This document shows, one piece after another, positions 1 through 8,590 of a stretch of DNA of 41,148 nt (position 1 is the first letter of the stretch; each line of letters starts with the position of its first letter). Made by a program: the position numbers and the translations under genes. Where the stretch lies: assembly GCA_003216725.1 (NCBI GenBank), contig QCIL01000012.1, positions 1-41,148 on the forward strand. The letters run 5' to 3'. The notes under the pieces are model-generated. The model searched no databases. It was not told the DNA's origin and saw only the letters and a program-made list of their open reading frames with translations. This stretch comes from Prochlorococcus sp. AG-402-L18 (GTDB taxonomy: Bacteria > Cyanobacteriota > Cyanobacteriia > PCC-6307 > Cyanobiaceae).

Positions 1-29
1 AGACAGAATGGTTTTGATCAAATAAATTT

Positions 30-200
30 ATGAAAAAAAAACTAGTTGCTTTTACTCCATTGTTTGGGGCATTAACTTTCCCTTTAATAATTCCAATTAC
101 TATTGCAAAATTTGGGACAACTTATGGAATTCTAAGTGCATTATTGATTTCTTCATTTTGGTTTATCGCTATGTTAAGAACATCCGAAATGCCACATTAA
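30..200 (+). CDS. Small hydrophobic membrane protein (56 aa)
   Basis: An ATG-started frame of 56 codons ends in TAA just upstream of pgm. The protein begins with a basic MKKK stretch and is then almost wholly hydrophobic, with room for two short membrane helices (about residues 5-25 and 31-48) separated by a Gly-Thr-Thr-Tyr-Gly turn. It ends in a polar tail (TSEMPH). No family is recognised with certainty. It resembles the small conserved membrane proteins common in Prochlorococcus. Codon use matches its neighbours and the frame is clean, so I regard it as real. Function unknown. Confidence 0.7.
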   Translation: MKKKLVAFTPLFGALTFPLIIPITIAKFGTTYGILSALLISSFWFIAMLRTSEMPH

Positions 201-232
201 TTTAGTTAGATTTCCAAGAGTATCTTTAAATT

Positions 233-1870
233 ATGACTCAAGTAAATATAATTAATATAGATTCTCCATTTCTAGATCAAAAACCAGGAACTTCTGGTTT
301 AAGAAAAAGTACTCTACAGTTTCAAGAGGAACATTATCTAGAGATATTTATTGAAGCAATATTACAATCATTTCAATATCTAGAGAGATCTACCTTAATA
401 ATTGGTGGTGATGGCAGATACGGAAATCTTGAAGCAATAGAAAAAATAATTCAAATATGCGTAGCTCACAAAGTTAAAAAAGTTATTGTTCCTAAAGATG
501 GTTTATTATCTACACCCGCAACATCTAATTTAATTAGAAAAGAAAACGCCATTGGAGGTATTATTCTTTCTGCAAGTCATAATCCAGGGGGGATTCATGG
601 TGACTTTGGAGTGAAGTTAAATGTTTCTAATGGGGGACCTGCTCCAGAAACGATCACTAATAAAATATACAAATCTTCTCAATTACTAACTAGTTATAAA
701 ATATGTAACGTCCATTCACCAGATTTGAGTAAATATGGAACTTATTCTTTTGGAGACACTATTTTAGAAATTATTGATGGATTGAAAGATTATTCTTTCT
801 TAATGGAGACAATTTTTGATTTTGATCAAATAAGCGATTTTCTGAAAAAAGACTTCTCATTCATCTTTGATGCGATGAATGCGGTCACAGGTCCTTATGC
901 AAAAAATATTTTTGTTGAAAAGATGGGTCTCTCAAATGACTCTGTTATGAATGGGATTTCATTAAAAGATTTTGGTGGTTTACATCCTGATCCAAACCTT
1001 ACTTATGCATCTCATTTAGCTGATTTATTATTAAATAAAAAGTCTTATAGTTTTGGTGCAGCTTGCGATGGAGATGGTGATAGAAATATGATTTTAGGTA
1101 GAGGTTGTTTTGTAAACCCTAGTGATAGTCTTGCAATTATTACTGCTAATACCAGTTTTGTTCCTGGTTATAAAGAAGGTATTACAGGCGTAGCAAGATC
1201 TATGCCTACTAGTTCTGCAGTCGATATTGTGGCTCGTGAATTAAGTATTCCTTGTTTCGAGACACCAACTGGTTGGAAATTTTTTGGGAATCTTTTAGAT
1301 GCTAATTTAATTAGCATTTGTGGAGAGGAAAGCTTCGGTACAGGTAGTAATCATGTAAGGGAGAAAGATGGATTATGGGCAGTTTTGTATTGGTTACAGG
1401 TTCTAGCAGAAAAAAAATGTTCAGTAAATGATTTAATGCAAAATCATTGGAATCAATTTGGACGAAATTATTATTCAAGACATGATTATGAGGCAATTCC
1501 ATCAAATATTGCTGATCAAATCTTTGGCAATTTAACTTGTATGCTCAAAAATCTTAAGGGAAGTAAGTTTGCAGGTTCTTTAGTTAAAGAGGCAGATAAC
1601 TTTTCATATTCAGATCCTATTGATAATTCTATAAGCGAAAATCAAGGCTTAAGAATTATCCTTGATGATAATTCTCGAATCATTGTTCGTCTTTCTGGGA
1701 CTGGAACTAAGGGTGCAACATTAAGGCTTTATTTTGAAAAATTTTTCACCCCTAAACAAAATCTCTCTTTAAATCCTCAAGTGGCTCTGAAACCTCTTAT
1801 TGATGATGTAGATAATTTATTAAATATTTCTAAACTTACCAAGATGGAAAATCCTACAGTTATTACATAG
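233..1870 (+). CDS. pgm: Phosphoglucomutase (alpha-D-phosphohexomutase family)
   Basis: Interconverts glucose-1-phosphate and glucose-6-phosphate, linking glycogen synthesis and breakdown to central sugar metabolism in the cytosol. The 545-aa length is right for the eukaryote-like/cyanobacterial PGM1 form. Visible motifs are the phosphoserine loop SASHNPGG (residues 113-120, catalytic Ser115), the metal-binding loop DGDGDR (279-284), the sugar-binding loop GEESFG (364-369) and a C-terminal phosphate-binding RLSGTGTKG. The N-terminal FLDQKPGTSGLRK is also typical. The ATG start leaves a normal N-terminus and lies 32 nt after the preceding small gene. rarA follows 30 nt downstream on the same strand, so the two may be cotranscribed. 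No anomalies seen. Confidence 0.96.
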   Translation: MTQVNIINIDSPFLDQKPGTSGLRKSTLQFQEEHYLEIFIEAILQSFQYLERSTLIIGGDGRYGNLEAIEKIIQICVAHKVKKVIVPKDGLLSTPATSNLIRKENAIGGIILSASHNPGGIHGDFGVKLNVSNGGPAPETITNKIYKSSQLLTSYKICNVHSPDLSKYGTYSFGDTILEIIDGLKDYSFLMETIFDFDQISDFLKKDFSFIFDAMNAVTGPYAKNIFVEKMGLSNDSVMNGISLKDFGGLHPDPNLTYASHLADLLLNKKSYSFGAACDGDGDRNMILGRGCFVNPSDSLAIITANTSFVPGYKEGITGVARSMPTSSAVDIVARELSIPCFETPTGWKFFGNLLDANLISICGEESFGTGSNHVREKDGLWAVLYWLQVLAEKKCSVNDLMQNHWNQFGRNYYSRHDYEAIPSNIADQIFGNLTCMLKNLKGSKFAGSLVKEADNFSYSDPIDNSISENQGLRIILDDNSRIIVRLSGTGTKGATLRLYFEKFFTPKQNLSLNPQVALKPLIDDVDNLLNISKLTKMENPTVIT

Positions 1871-1900
1871 ATCTAATAAATGGACAATTATATTTAATTT

Positions 1901-3217
1901 ATGTATTCAGAAAATTTATTTACTAATAGTGATCAAATAGAGAGTAATGCTCCCTTGGCTGATAAATTAAGACCAAATAAGTTAGATGATTTCTTTGGTC
2001 AAGAATCAATATTGAATGATAATTCACTGTTAAGAAATGCCATATTAAATGATAAGGTTGGCAACTTTATTTTTTCTGGTCCTCCTGGCGTAGGCAAAAC
2101 TACTTTAATACAAATTATTTCTTCTAATACGCGTTCAAAAATCATTAAATTAAACGCAGTATTGTCAAGTGTAAAAGAATTAAGAAATGAAATCTCAAAA
2201 GCAAAAGAAAGATTAATTAATACCAAAAGGAAAACAATTTTATTTATTGATGAGGTGCATAGATTCACATCAATTCAACAAGATGCTTTACTACCTTCAA
2301 TTGAGAATGGAACAATAACTTTTATAGGTGCTACAACTGAAAACCCTTTTTTTGCAGTTAATAAAGCTCTTGTTAGTAGATCTCGTATTTTTACATTAAG
2401 TCCTCTAGGAGAAAAAGATTTGCAGAAAATAATAATGAAAGTAATTGATTATTATTCAAAGCTTCAAGATCCCAAAATGGTTCATATTTCAAAGGATGCT
2501 ATAAGTCATTTGATTAAATTTTCTTCCGGTGATGCACGAACTCTTATAAATGCATTAGAGATGGGTATAGGAATGACTGCTAAAAATGATGCTAAAGAAA
2601 TTAATATTAATCTTTCTATAGCTGAGGATGCAATTCAACAGAAAAATATTGTTTATGATAAAAAGGGTCATAATCATTACGATGTAATTAGTGCATTTAT
2701 AAAATCAATTAGAGGCTCTGATCCTGATGCAACTTTATATTGGCTTGCAAATATGATAGAAGCTGGTGAAGATCCTAATTTTGTTTTTAGAAGACTTCTT
2801 ATTTCTGCTAGTGAAGATATAGGTATTGCTGATCCTAATGCTATTGTCGTTGTTCAATCTTGTTATGATGCTTTTGATAGGGTTGGTTTTCCTGAGGGCA
2901 TATATTTTATGTCACAAGCTTCCTTATATTTAGCCATTTCTCCTAAAAGTAATAGTACAAAGAGTATTTTTAAGGCAATAGAAAAAATTAAATCTATAAA
3001 CTTTTCTGAAGTTCCAAATCATCTAAAAAATAATTCTAATAGTTATAGAAATCCACATAATTCCTTAAGTAATTGGATCGAACAAGAATATCTTCCTAGC
3101 TTTTTAAAAGGTTTAAAAATTTGGAAACCTAACAATCATGGTTGGGAAAAGATCAAATACGAAGAGTTACTTAGTCGAAAAGAAATTTCAAATTCAACTA
3201 AAAACAAACAATCTTAG
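1901..3217 (+). CDS. rarA: AAA+ ATPase RarA/MgsA (replication-associated recombination)
   Basis: RarA (MgsA, Mgs1/WRNIP1 family) is a clamp-loader-like ATPase that acts at stalled replication forks. Evidence is the N-terminal PLADKLRPNKLDDFFGQ, the Walker A loop GPPGVGKTT (residues 60-68), Walker B FIDEVHR (115-121), the GATTENP sensor segment and the C-terminal oligomerisation region containing SASEDIGIADPNA, which is diagnostic of the family. At 438 aa it has standard length, without the long C-terminal extension found in some other cyanobacterial homologues. Followed by a spacer of more than 300 nt. Confidence 0.93.
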   Translation: MYSENLFTNSDQIESNAPLADKLRPNKLDDFFGQESILNDNSLLRNAILNDKVGNFIFSGPPGVGKTTLIQIISSNTRSKIIKLNAVLSSVKELRNEISKAKERLINTKRKTILFIDEVHRFTSIQQDALLPSIENGTITFIGATTENPFFAVNKALVSRSRIFTLSPLGEKDLQKIIMKVIDYYSKLQDPKMVHISKDAISHLIKFSSGDARTLINALEMGIGMTAKNDAKEININLSIAEDAIQQKNIVYDKKGHNHYDVISAFIKSIRGSDPDATLYWLANMIEAGEDPNFVFRRLLISASEDIGIADPNAIVVVQSCYDAFDRVGFPEGIYFMSQASLYLAISPKSNSTKSIFKAIEKIKSINFSEVPNHLKNNSNSYRNPHNSLSNWIEQEYLPSFLKGLKIWKPNNHGWEKIKYEELLSRKEISNSTKNKQS

Positions 3218-3543
3218 TAATCTATTGAGGTTTGTTTAATTCACAACTAAAGTTCAACTCAGAAAGTTAATTTTAATCAATATACATCCTATTATTTTTA
3301 TATAAAATTAGAATTTATTAAATGTGTTTTACCACTAAGTTGAATGTTAAACATTACTTATACTACTTGGGAAACTTTTCTATATGTTTATATTTACAAG
3401 TGATTTGAATTTAAAATTTTGAATAAAAATTCAGAAACATTTTATAGTTTTATTTTTCTTCATTCTTGCGACATCTTGTTCACCTTGTAATCTAAAAAAC
3501 TAAATTTTTGGTATTTTATATTTATATTAATTTTAAAATTCTA
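3218..3543. other. Intergenic spacer between rarA and the peroxiredoxin gene
   Basis: About 325 nt without a convincing gene, one of the longest spacers here. It contains a 13-bp palindrome (AATGTT-A-AACATT, 3343-3355). A stop-terminated 26-codon stretch at 3423-3503 reads like a lipoprotein signal peptide (hydrophobic core then ATSC-SPC) but has no ATG, GTG or TTG start in frame. I see no tRNA-like fold or clear Rho-independent terminator. The peroxiredoxin promoter must lie in its distal part. Confidence 0.5.
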
Positions 3544-4011
3544 ATGATACTTAAAGTTGGCGATAAAGCTCCAGAATTTAATCTAAAAGATTCTTTTGAG
3601 AAAGAAGTTTCCCTTAAAGATTTTCGAGGTAAAAGAATAATTGTATATTTTTATCCAAAGGATAATACACCGGGATGTACCAAAGAAGCTTGTAATTTCA
3701 AAGAAAATTGGGATTTGCTTAAGAAAAATAATATTGTGGTTCTTGGAATTAGTAAAGATAATGCGACTTCTCATCAAAAGTTTATTCAAAAATTTGATCT
3801 ACCTTTTATACTCTTAACTGATCCTGAACCATATACAGTTTCTTCTTCTTATGATAGTTATGGACTTAAAAAATTTATGGGGAAGGAATATATGGGCATG
3901 ATGAGAAATACTTTTTTAATTGATGCTAATGGTAATATTGAAAAAATTTATTTAAAAGTAAAAGCTGCAATAATGGCAGATCACATAATTGAAGATTTGG
4001 GGTTAAATTAA
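3544..4011 (+). CDS. bcp: Peroxiredoxin Q / BCP (thiol peroxidase)
   Basis: Reduces H2O2 and alkyl hydroperoxides with thioredoxin as donor. The protein (155 aa from this ATG) has the thioredoxin-fold peroxiredoxin layout: VGDKAPEFNL at the N-terminus, then TPGCTKEAC with peroxidatic Cys45 and resolving Cys50 five residues later. That is the atypical two-cysteine arrangement of PrxQ. NTFLIDANG lies near the C-terminus. An upstream in-frame start at 3508 would add 12 hydrophobic residues, but MILKVGDKAPEF is the usual family N-terminus, so I prefer 3544. Its 3' end overlaps the convergent coaX by 4 nt. Confidence 0.93.
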   Translation: MILKVGDKAPEFNLKDSFEKEVSLKDFRGKRIIVYFYPKDNTPGCTKEACNFKENWDLLKKNNIVVLGISKDNATSHQKFIQKFDLPFILLTDPEPYTVSSSYDSYGLKKFMGKEYMGMMRNTFLIDANGNIEKIYLKVKAAIMADHIIEDLGLN

Positions 4012-4697
4012 ATTTTTTGAGATTCATAGTGTATTATCATTCCTTCCATGACTAAATTAGGTGCATTAATTATATCTTCTTTGTTAGTTCTTAAAGTCTC
4101 TGTAATTAAGCGGGAATCTCCTCCACATGTTATTAATATGTCTCGCTCCGGATTAAATGAATTATTTATAACTCCAGTAAGAGAATTCATAACACCTTTA
4201 ATAATTGCAAGTTCTGTATTAATTAAAAAATTTTCTTTAGGAATTGTATATTTTTCGGGAACTTTGAGATTTTCCGTATTTTCTTCCATTGATTTTAATT
4301 GTGTTAAAAAACCAGGACTAAGTTGACCACCGATAATATTCCCATTGGAATTTAATTTTGTTAATGATAATATTGTTCCAAAATCAGCTATTAGCAAATT
4401 TTTTTTTAAAGGATTTTTTATCGTCTTAAGAGCGGCTAAACAGGCAAGAGCTCTATCAACTCCAAAAAAATCAGGGAGATTTGATAAGTTAATATCTTTA
4501 GTTTTTATTTCATTTTCTTCTTTTAGCGTAAAATTTGGAGATTTTCCTACCGATGCCCAAATAAGTTTATGAAAATCGAAATTTTGAGGCACTTTATAAT
4601 CTTTATTAGTATGAAAGAATTTATATCGATTTTGATAATAATTAGCCCAATGAAATCTACTATTGCCCACTAATAAAAAGTTTATATTTGAGACCAT
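4008..4697 (-). CDS. coaX: Type III pantothenate kinase (CoaX-like)
   Basis: Catalyses the first step of coenzyme A synthesis, ATP-dependent phosphorylation of pantothenate. Supporting motifs are VGNSRFHW near the N-terminus (the family's D-x-GN-[ST] loop), GVDRA at residues 79-83 (pantothenate-site GxDR), ADFGT at 104-108 and GGQLSPGF at 123-130. Length (229 aa) is slightly short for the family. The usual Asp of the N-terminal phosphate loop is replaced by a hydrophobic residue here (LLVGNS). The gene lies 15 nt downstream of cysH on the same strand and is probably cotranscribed with it. Confidence 0.82.
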   Translation of the reverse strand: MVSNINFLLVGNSRFHWANYYQNRYKFFHTNKDYKVPQNFDFHKLIWASVGKSPNFTLKEENEIKTKDINLSNLPDFFGVDRALACLAALKTIKNPLKKNLLIADFGTILSLTKLNSNGNIIGGQLSPGFLTQLKSMEENTENLKVPEKYTIPKENFLINTELAIIKGVMNSLTGVINNSFNPERDILITCGGDSRLITETLRTNKEDIINAPNLVMEGMIIHYESQKI

Positions 4698-4712
4698 TAT
4701 CTAAGTATCAAT

Positions 4713-5435
4713 TTAATTATTGGTGTGTATTCCACATTCTTGTTTTACGCCTCCAAATCTTGTCGCTCTGCCTTGTTTGTTTACGCCATCTGGTTCGCTC
4801 GAGTGCCAGTCACCTACAGTAGAGTAACCTTTTTTAAAAAGAGGATGAGCAGGTAAATTATTTTCTTGCATATAGTAAAAAATATCTTTGTTTGTCATTT
4901 TTAATAATGGCCTTAAAGAGAGTCTCTGACGAATTATTGCAAGTAATCTCATTTTGTTTCTAACTTCAGTTTGGCTTGATCTTACTCCGCTTGCCCAACA
5001 TTTAATGTTATTTTTTTCTAGACCTTTTTCTAAAGGTTTTATCTTTCTTAATTCATGATATTTATCCAAATCACTTCTTTTATTAGTTTCCCAAAGTTTT
5101 CCATAGAGGGATTCCATTCTTGCGGGAGATAGTTCACTTTGTAATACTTCTACTTCTAAAGATAAATAATTAATAAGTTTTTCAGCGTATTGGTAAGTTT
5201 CTGGAGGTAAGTAACCTGTATCTATCCAGAATATTTTGATTTTTTTTTGTAGAGAAGATTTACTAACAATATTTAAAAGGACAGATGACTGTATTCCAAA
5301 ACTTGTTGTTATTGCAAATTGATTATCAAATTTCTTATAACCCCATAAAAGCATTTCTTGAGGGTTCATATCGAGTAATATTTGATTATATTTATTTAGA
5401 TTGGATGAACTCTCTTTTTGGATTTTTTCAATCAT
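4713..5435 (-). CDS. cysH: Phosphoadenylylsulfate (PAPS) reductase
   Basis: Reduces PAPS to sulfite with thioredoxin in assimilatory sulfate reduction. The 240-aa protein has the PP-loop region TTSFGIQSS, WIDTGYLPPETY, the arginine-rich SGVRSSQTEVR segment and the C-terminal ECGIH with the catalytic cysteine. The paired-cysteine motifs that bind a [4Fe-4S] cluster in APS-type reductases are absent, so the substrate is more likely PAPS than APS; this is inferred from family knowledge. It starts divergently from the NADH dehydrogenase gene across a 95-nt spacer and precedes coaX. Together with cysK near the other end it represents sulfur assimilation in this window. Confidence 0.92.
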   Translation of the reverse strand: MIEKIQKESSSNLNKYNQILLDMNPQEMLLWGYKKFDNQFAITTSFGIQSSVLLNIVSKSSLQKKIKIFWIDTGYLPPETYQYAEKLINYLSLEVEVLQSELSPARMESLYGKLWETNKRSDLDKYHELRKIKPLEKGLEKNNIKCWASGVRSSQTEVRNKMRLLAIIRQRLSLRPLLKMTNKDIFYYMQENNLPAHPLFKKGYSTVGDWHSSEPDGVNKQGRATRFGGVKQECGIHTNN

Positions 5436-5515
5436 TCTTAAGGTTGGCTATGGGATTAACGTTATTTCGCTCAATTTGAATTTTATTCGTTTAGTTTAAT
5501 AATACATTTACGCGA

Positions 5516-5521
5516 TACAAT
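5516..5521 (+). promoter_or_regulatory. Candidate -10 box of the NADH dehydrogenase gene
   Basis: TACAAT lies 9 nt upstream of the ATG at 5531. If used, transcription would start at or within a few bases of the start codon, giving a nearly leaderless mRNA. No good -35 element is visible at the expected distance. In such AT-rich DNA this remains tentative. Confidence 0.3.
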
Positions 5522-5530
5522 ATTAAGCTA

Positions 5531-6724
5531 ATGAAATCAATACCACAACCAATAGTAATAGTTGGCGGAGGTTTTGGCGGAATGACACTTGCTCTTACTT
5601 TAAAGAGCAATAATCCTTCCTTACCAATTCTTGTAGTTGATTCTGAATCAAACTTCGTTTTTAAACCTTTACTATATGAAGTCTTTAGTAAAGAAATAAG
5701 AACATGGGAAGCAACTCCTAAATTTGCTAATATTTTTGCTAATTCAGGGATAACTTTTTTAAAAAATTGTTTGACAAAAATTAAATTCAAAGAAAATATA
5801 CTTGAATTTAGCGATGAATTGAAATTAAAGTATCAATATCTAGTTCTTTGTACTGGATCAATTCCTAATAGTTTTTCAATAAAAGGCGTTGATGAAAACT
5901 GTTATTTTTTTAATGATCTAAATGATCTAAATAAATTAGAATCTTTGTTCAAGATATCCCAAACAAATTCTCTAAATAAGAAGTTATTTATAGTTGGCGG
6001 AGGACCTTCTGGAATTGAGATAGCTTGTAAAATTAAAGATATGTTTAGAGATCAGTATGAAATTAATATAGTGGAAAAATCAAATGAAATTTTAAGTAAA
6101 AACAAGATTTTTAATCGCGAGCAAGCCGAGAAAGCATTAGAAAATAGGAAAATAAATGTTCTTTTAAATTCGACTGTTAAAGAAGTTTCTGAAAATTTAA
6201 TTACTATATCAAATGATTCTGGGACAGCTAACATGGATAAAAATATTGTGATTTGGACTGCAGGTGTTAAACCTAATTTGTCTTATTTGGATGCTCATGA
6301 TATTTCAAAAAAAAATGGAAGAATTCTAGTAAACGATAAATTTCAAATAGGAAATAATAAAAACTGTTTTGCGATAGGTGATATTGCAATAATTGATGGG
6401 ATGGAGGATTTACCAATAACCGCACAAGTAGCTATGCAAGAAGGAAACCATCTGGCTCGAAATATTGAATTATTAATACACGAAAAAGATCTTTTACCTT
6501 TTGAATTCCAGGATAATGGTGAAATGATTAGTTTAGGCATTGGTGAAGCATCAATTTCTGGACTTGGATTAACTCTTGCAGGTAAATTAGCTTTTGATTC
6601 AAGAAGACTAATATATGCTTCTAAATTACCGGATATTAGTGAAACCTTTAAATCTGCCACTTCATGGGTATTCCAAAAAAAATCTATTTTTAAAAGATAT
6701 TTTCAAAAAGATAATTTTAGTTAA
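5531..6724 (+). CDS. ndbB: Type II NAD(P)H dehydrogenase (NDH-2)
   Basis: Single-subunit, non-proton-pumping flavoprotein that oxidises NAD(P)H and reduces quinone at the membrane surface. Two Rossmann motifs are visible: VIVGGGFGG near residues 8-16 for FAD and FIVGGGPSG near 152-160 for NAD(P)H. FAIGDIA, followed by TAQVAMQEG, is the second FAD-contacting region. The 397-aa length is typical. It is the first gene of a tight plus-strand cluster with a DASS permease, ktrB and ktrA, so it may couple redox state to ion transport; that link is inference from gene order. The ndbA/B/C subtype cannot be settled here, so the symbol is approximate. Confidence 0.88.
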   Translation: MKSIPQPIVIVGGGFGGMTLALTLKSNNPSLPILVVDSESNFVFKPLLYEVFSKEIRTWEATPKFANIFANSGITFLKNCLTKIKFKENILEFSDELKLKYQYLVLCTGSIPNSFSIKGVDENCYFFNDLNDLNKLESLFKISQTNSLNKKLFIVGGGPSGIEIACKIKDMFRDQYEINIVEKSNEILSKNKIFNREQAEKALENRKINVLLNSTVKEVSENLITISNDSGTANMDKNIVIWTAGVKPNLSYLDAHDISKKNGRILVNDKFQIGNNKNCFAIGDIAIIDGMEDLPITAQVAMQEGNHLARNIELLIHEKDLLPFEFQDNGEMISLGIGEASISGLGLTLAGKLAFDSRRLIYASKLPDISETFKSATSWVFQKKSIFKRYFQKDNFS

Positions 6725-6773
6725 ACTTTTTTGAAATATTGTTTTTGGGTATATTGGGTTAAATAAGTTTTAT

Positions 6774-8582
6774 ATGAATTTAATTTTTTTTGTTAATAAT
6801 AATTTTGATGCGTTAATAACTGTTTTAGTGCTGATAATGTCAATTATTTTATTTATAAAAAATACCATTGCCCCAGAATTAACTGGTTTGTTATGTGTTG
6901 GAATATTTATTGCTACAGGAGTTTTATCTCCAGAAAAAGCTTTGGCTGGATTTGGAAGCCCATCTTTAATTACACTTATGGGTCTATTTGCAGTGTCATC
7001 TGCCTTATTTAAAAGTGGTGCCCTAGATAGAGTTAGAGAATTGATTTCTTCAGAAAATGTAAAAACACCTAGAAAATTAATTTCATTAATCGCTTTTTTG
7101 ATCGCTCCAATATCTGGAATTGTGCCTAACACTCCAGTAGTTGCATCATTGTTACCTTTAATTGAGGGTTGGTGTGAGAGGAGAAATATTTCGCCTTCTA
7201 GGGTTCTTTTACCTCTCTCTTTTGCAACTTTATTAGGGGGAACGCTTACATTATTAGGTAGCTCGGTCAATCTTCTTGTGAGCGATATTAGTCAGCAACT
7301 GGGTTATGGAGTCTTGGAATTATTTAGTTTGACTTCTATCGGTATTCCTGTTTGGTTATTAGGTACCACATATATGATCTTAGTTTCTGATTTTTTATTG
7401 CCAGATAGAGGGAGAGATAAAGATTTTATAAAACATGGTGATATGAATATTTACTTTACTGAAGTTACAATTCCTGCTGAATCTGAATTAGTTGGTCAAT
7501 CAGTAAGAAATAGTAGATTACAAAGAAGATTTGATGTTGACGTTCTAGAGTTGCAACGAAATGGTAAAGTTATTCTTCCACCTCTGGCTGATCGAAAAAT
7601 AGAGCCTCAAGATAGATTAATTATTCGTGTTACGAGATCTGATTTATTGCGTTTACAACAAGAGCATACAATTCTTTTGGGCGAAAATAAAAAATCGTTT
7701 AGAGCAGGTACTCTTTTTTCAGATGAAGAAGGTACAAAAACTTTTGAAGCTTTATTACCCGCTGGTTCAACTTTAGCCGGTGCAAGTTTGAGAGAATTAA
7801 GATTTAGGCAACGTCATAATGCAACAGTGTTAGCTCTTAGAAGAGGACAGCAAACCGTCCAGGAAAGGCTAGGTCAGGCTGTTTTGAGAGCTGGAGATGT
7901 TCTTTTACTGCAGGCTCCTCTAGATTCAATAAGAGGTCTTCAGTCGAGTAATGATTTGTTAATTTTGGACCAATTGGAGGATGATTTACCTGTTTTAATA
8001 AAAAAGCCAATTTCTATAGCTATAGCTATAGGAATGGTTGTATTGCCCACAATTTCTAATATTCCATTAGTTGGAGCAGTTCTTTTGGCGGTAATTGCTA
8101 TGGTAGCTTTTGGATGTTTGCGTCCTGCTGAGATACAAAAATCAATTAGATTAGACGTTATTCTGTTACTTGGTTCTTTATCTTGTTTTAGTGTAGCTAT
8201 GCAAGCTACTGGATTAGCAGATTTAATAGCTGTCAATCTCAACTTTGTTTTAAATGGTTTGCCGCTTTATTATTCATTAGTAGTAATTTTTGTTTCTACT
8301 GTAATTCTTACTCAATTTATAAGTAATGCAGCATCTGTAGCATTGATATTGCCTGTTGCTATTGAGTTTTCTTCAGTCCTTGAAATTTCACCGAATGCTT
8401 TAATAATGCTTGTTTTGTTTGGTGCTAGTCAATCTTTTTTAACTCCTATGGGTTATCAAACAAATTTAATGGTTTATGGGCCTGGAAGATATAGATTTTT
8501 TGATATTGCAAAATATGGTGCAGGATTAACCCTTATAATGACATTAACAGTACCAGCTTTAATAATTTTAAATTTTAAATAA
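6774..8582 (+). CDS. DASS/SLC13-family permease with two internal RCK-C (TrkA-C) domains
   Basis: A polytopic membrane transporter of the divalent anion:Na+ symporter group, often annotated as sodium/sulfate symporter. Hydrophobic blocks at about residues 10-200 and 400-600 flank a soluble centre (about 220-400). That centre holds two TrkA-C/RCK-C repeats, one around TIPAESELVGQS and one around LPAGSTLAGASL. Substrate-site signatures occur in both halves: LLGSSVNLL near residue 160 and TPMGYQTNLM near 560, each with the characteristic Asn. Substrate (sulfate, dicarboxylate or other anion) cannot be read from sequence. ktrB follows 8 nt downstream and ktrA next, so all three likely respond through RCK-type domains to nucleotides. 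Confidence 0.88.
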   Translation: MNLIFFVNNNFDALITVLVLIMSIILFIKNTIAPELTGLLCVGIFIATGVLSPEKALAGFGSPSLITLMGLFAVSSALFKSGALDRVRELISSENVKTPRKLISLIAFLIAPISGIVPNTPVVASLLPLIEGWCERRNISPSRVLLPLSFATLLGGTLTLLGSSVNLLVSDISQQLGYGVLELFSLTSIGIPVWLLGTTYMILVSDFLLPDRGRDKDFIKHGDMNIYFTEVTIPAESELVGQSVRNSRLQRRFDVDVLELQRNGKVILPPLADRKIEPQDRLIIRVTRSDLLRLQQEHTILLGENKKSFRAGTLFSDEEGTKTFEALLPAGSTLAGASLRELRFRQRHNATVLALRRGQQTVQERLGQAVLRAGDVLLLQAPLDSIRGLQSSNDLLILDQLEDDLPVLIKKPISIAIAIGMVVLPTISNIPLVGAVLLAVIAMVAFGCLRPAEIQKSIRLDVILLLGSLSCFSVAMQATGLADLIAVNLNFVLNGLPLYYSLVVIFVSTVILTQFISNAASVALILPVAIEFSSVLEISPNALIMLVLFGASQSFLTPMGYQTNLMVYGPGRYRFFDIAKYGAGLTLIMTLTVPALIILNFK

Positions 8583-8590
8583 ATAAAAAA

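Noticed and set aside
1..25. Possible tail of an upstream gene (frame ending in TAA at 23-25)
   Set aside because: Only a few codons are visible and cannot be assigned; any of three frames could be coding.
6343..6660. A 105-codon minus-strand open frame within the NDH-2 gene
   Set aside because: It lies wholly inside ndbB, whose motifs are clear, and shows no recognisable domain.
6770..7270. A 166-codon minus-strand open frame inside the DASS permease gene
   Set aside because: It is antisense to a well-supported membrane-protein gene. Its translation is low-complexity and family-free, as expected for the complement of AT-rich hydrophobic codons.
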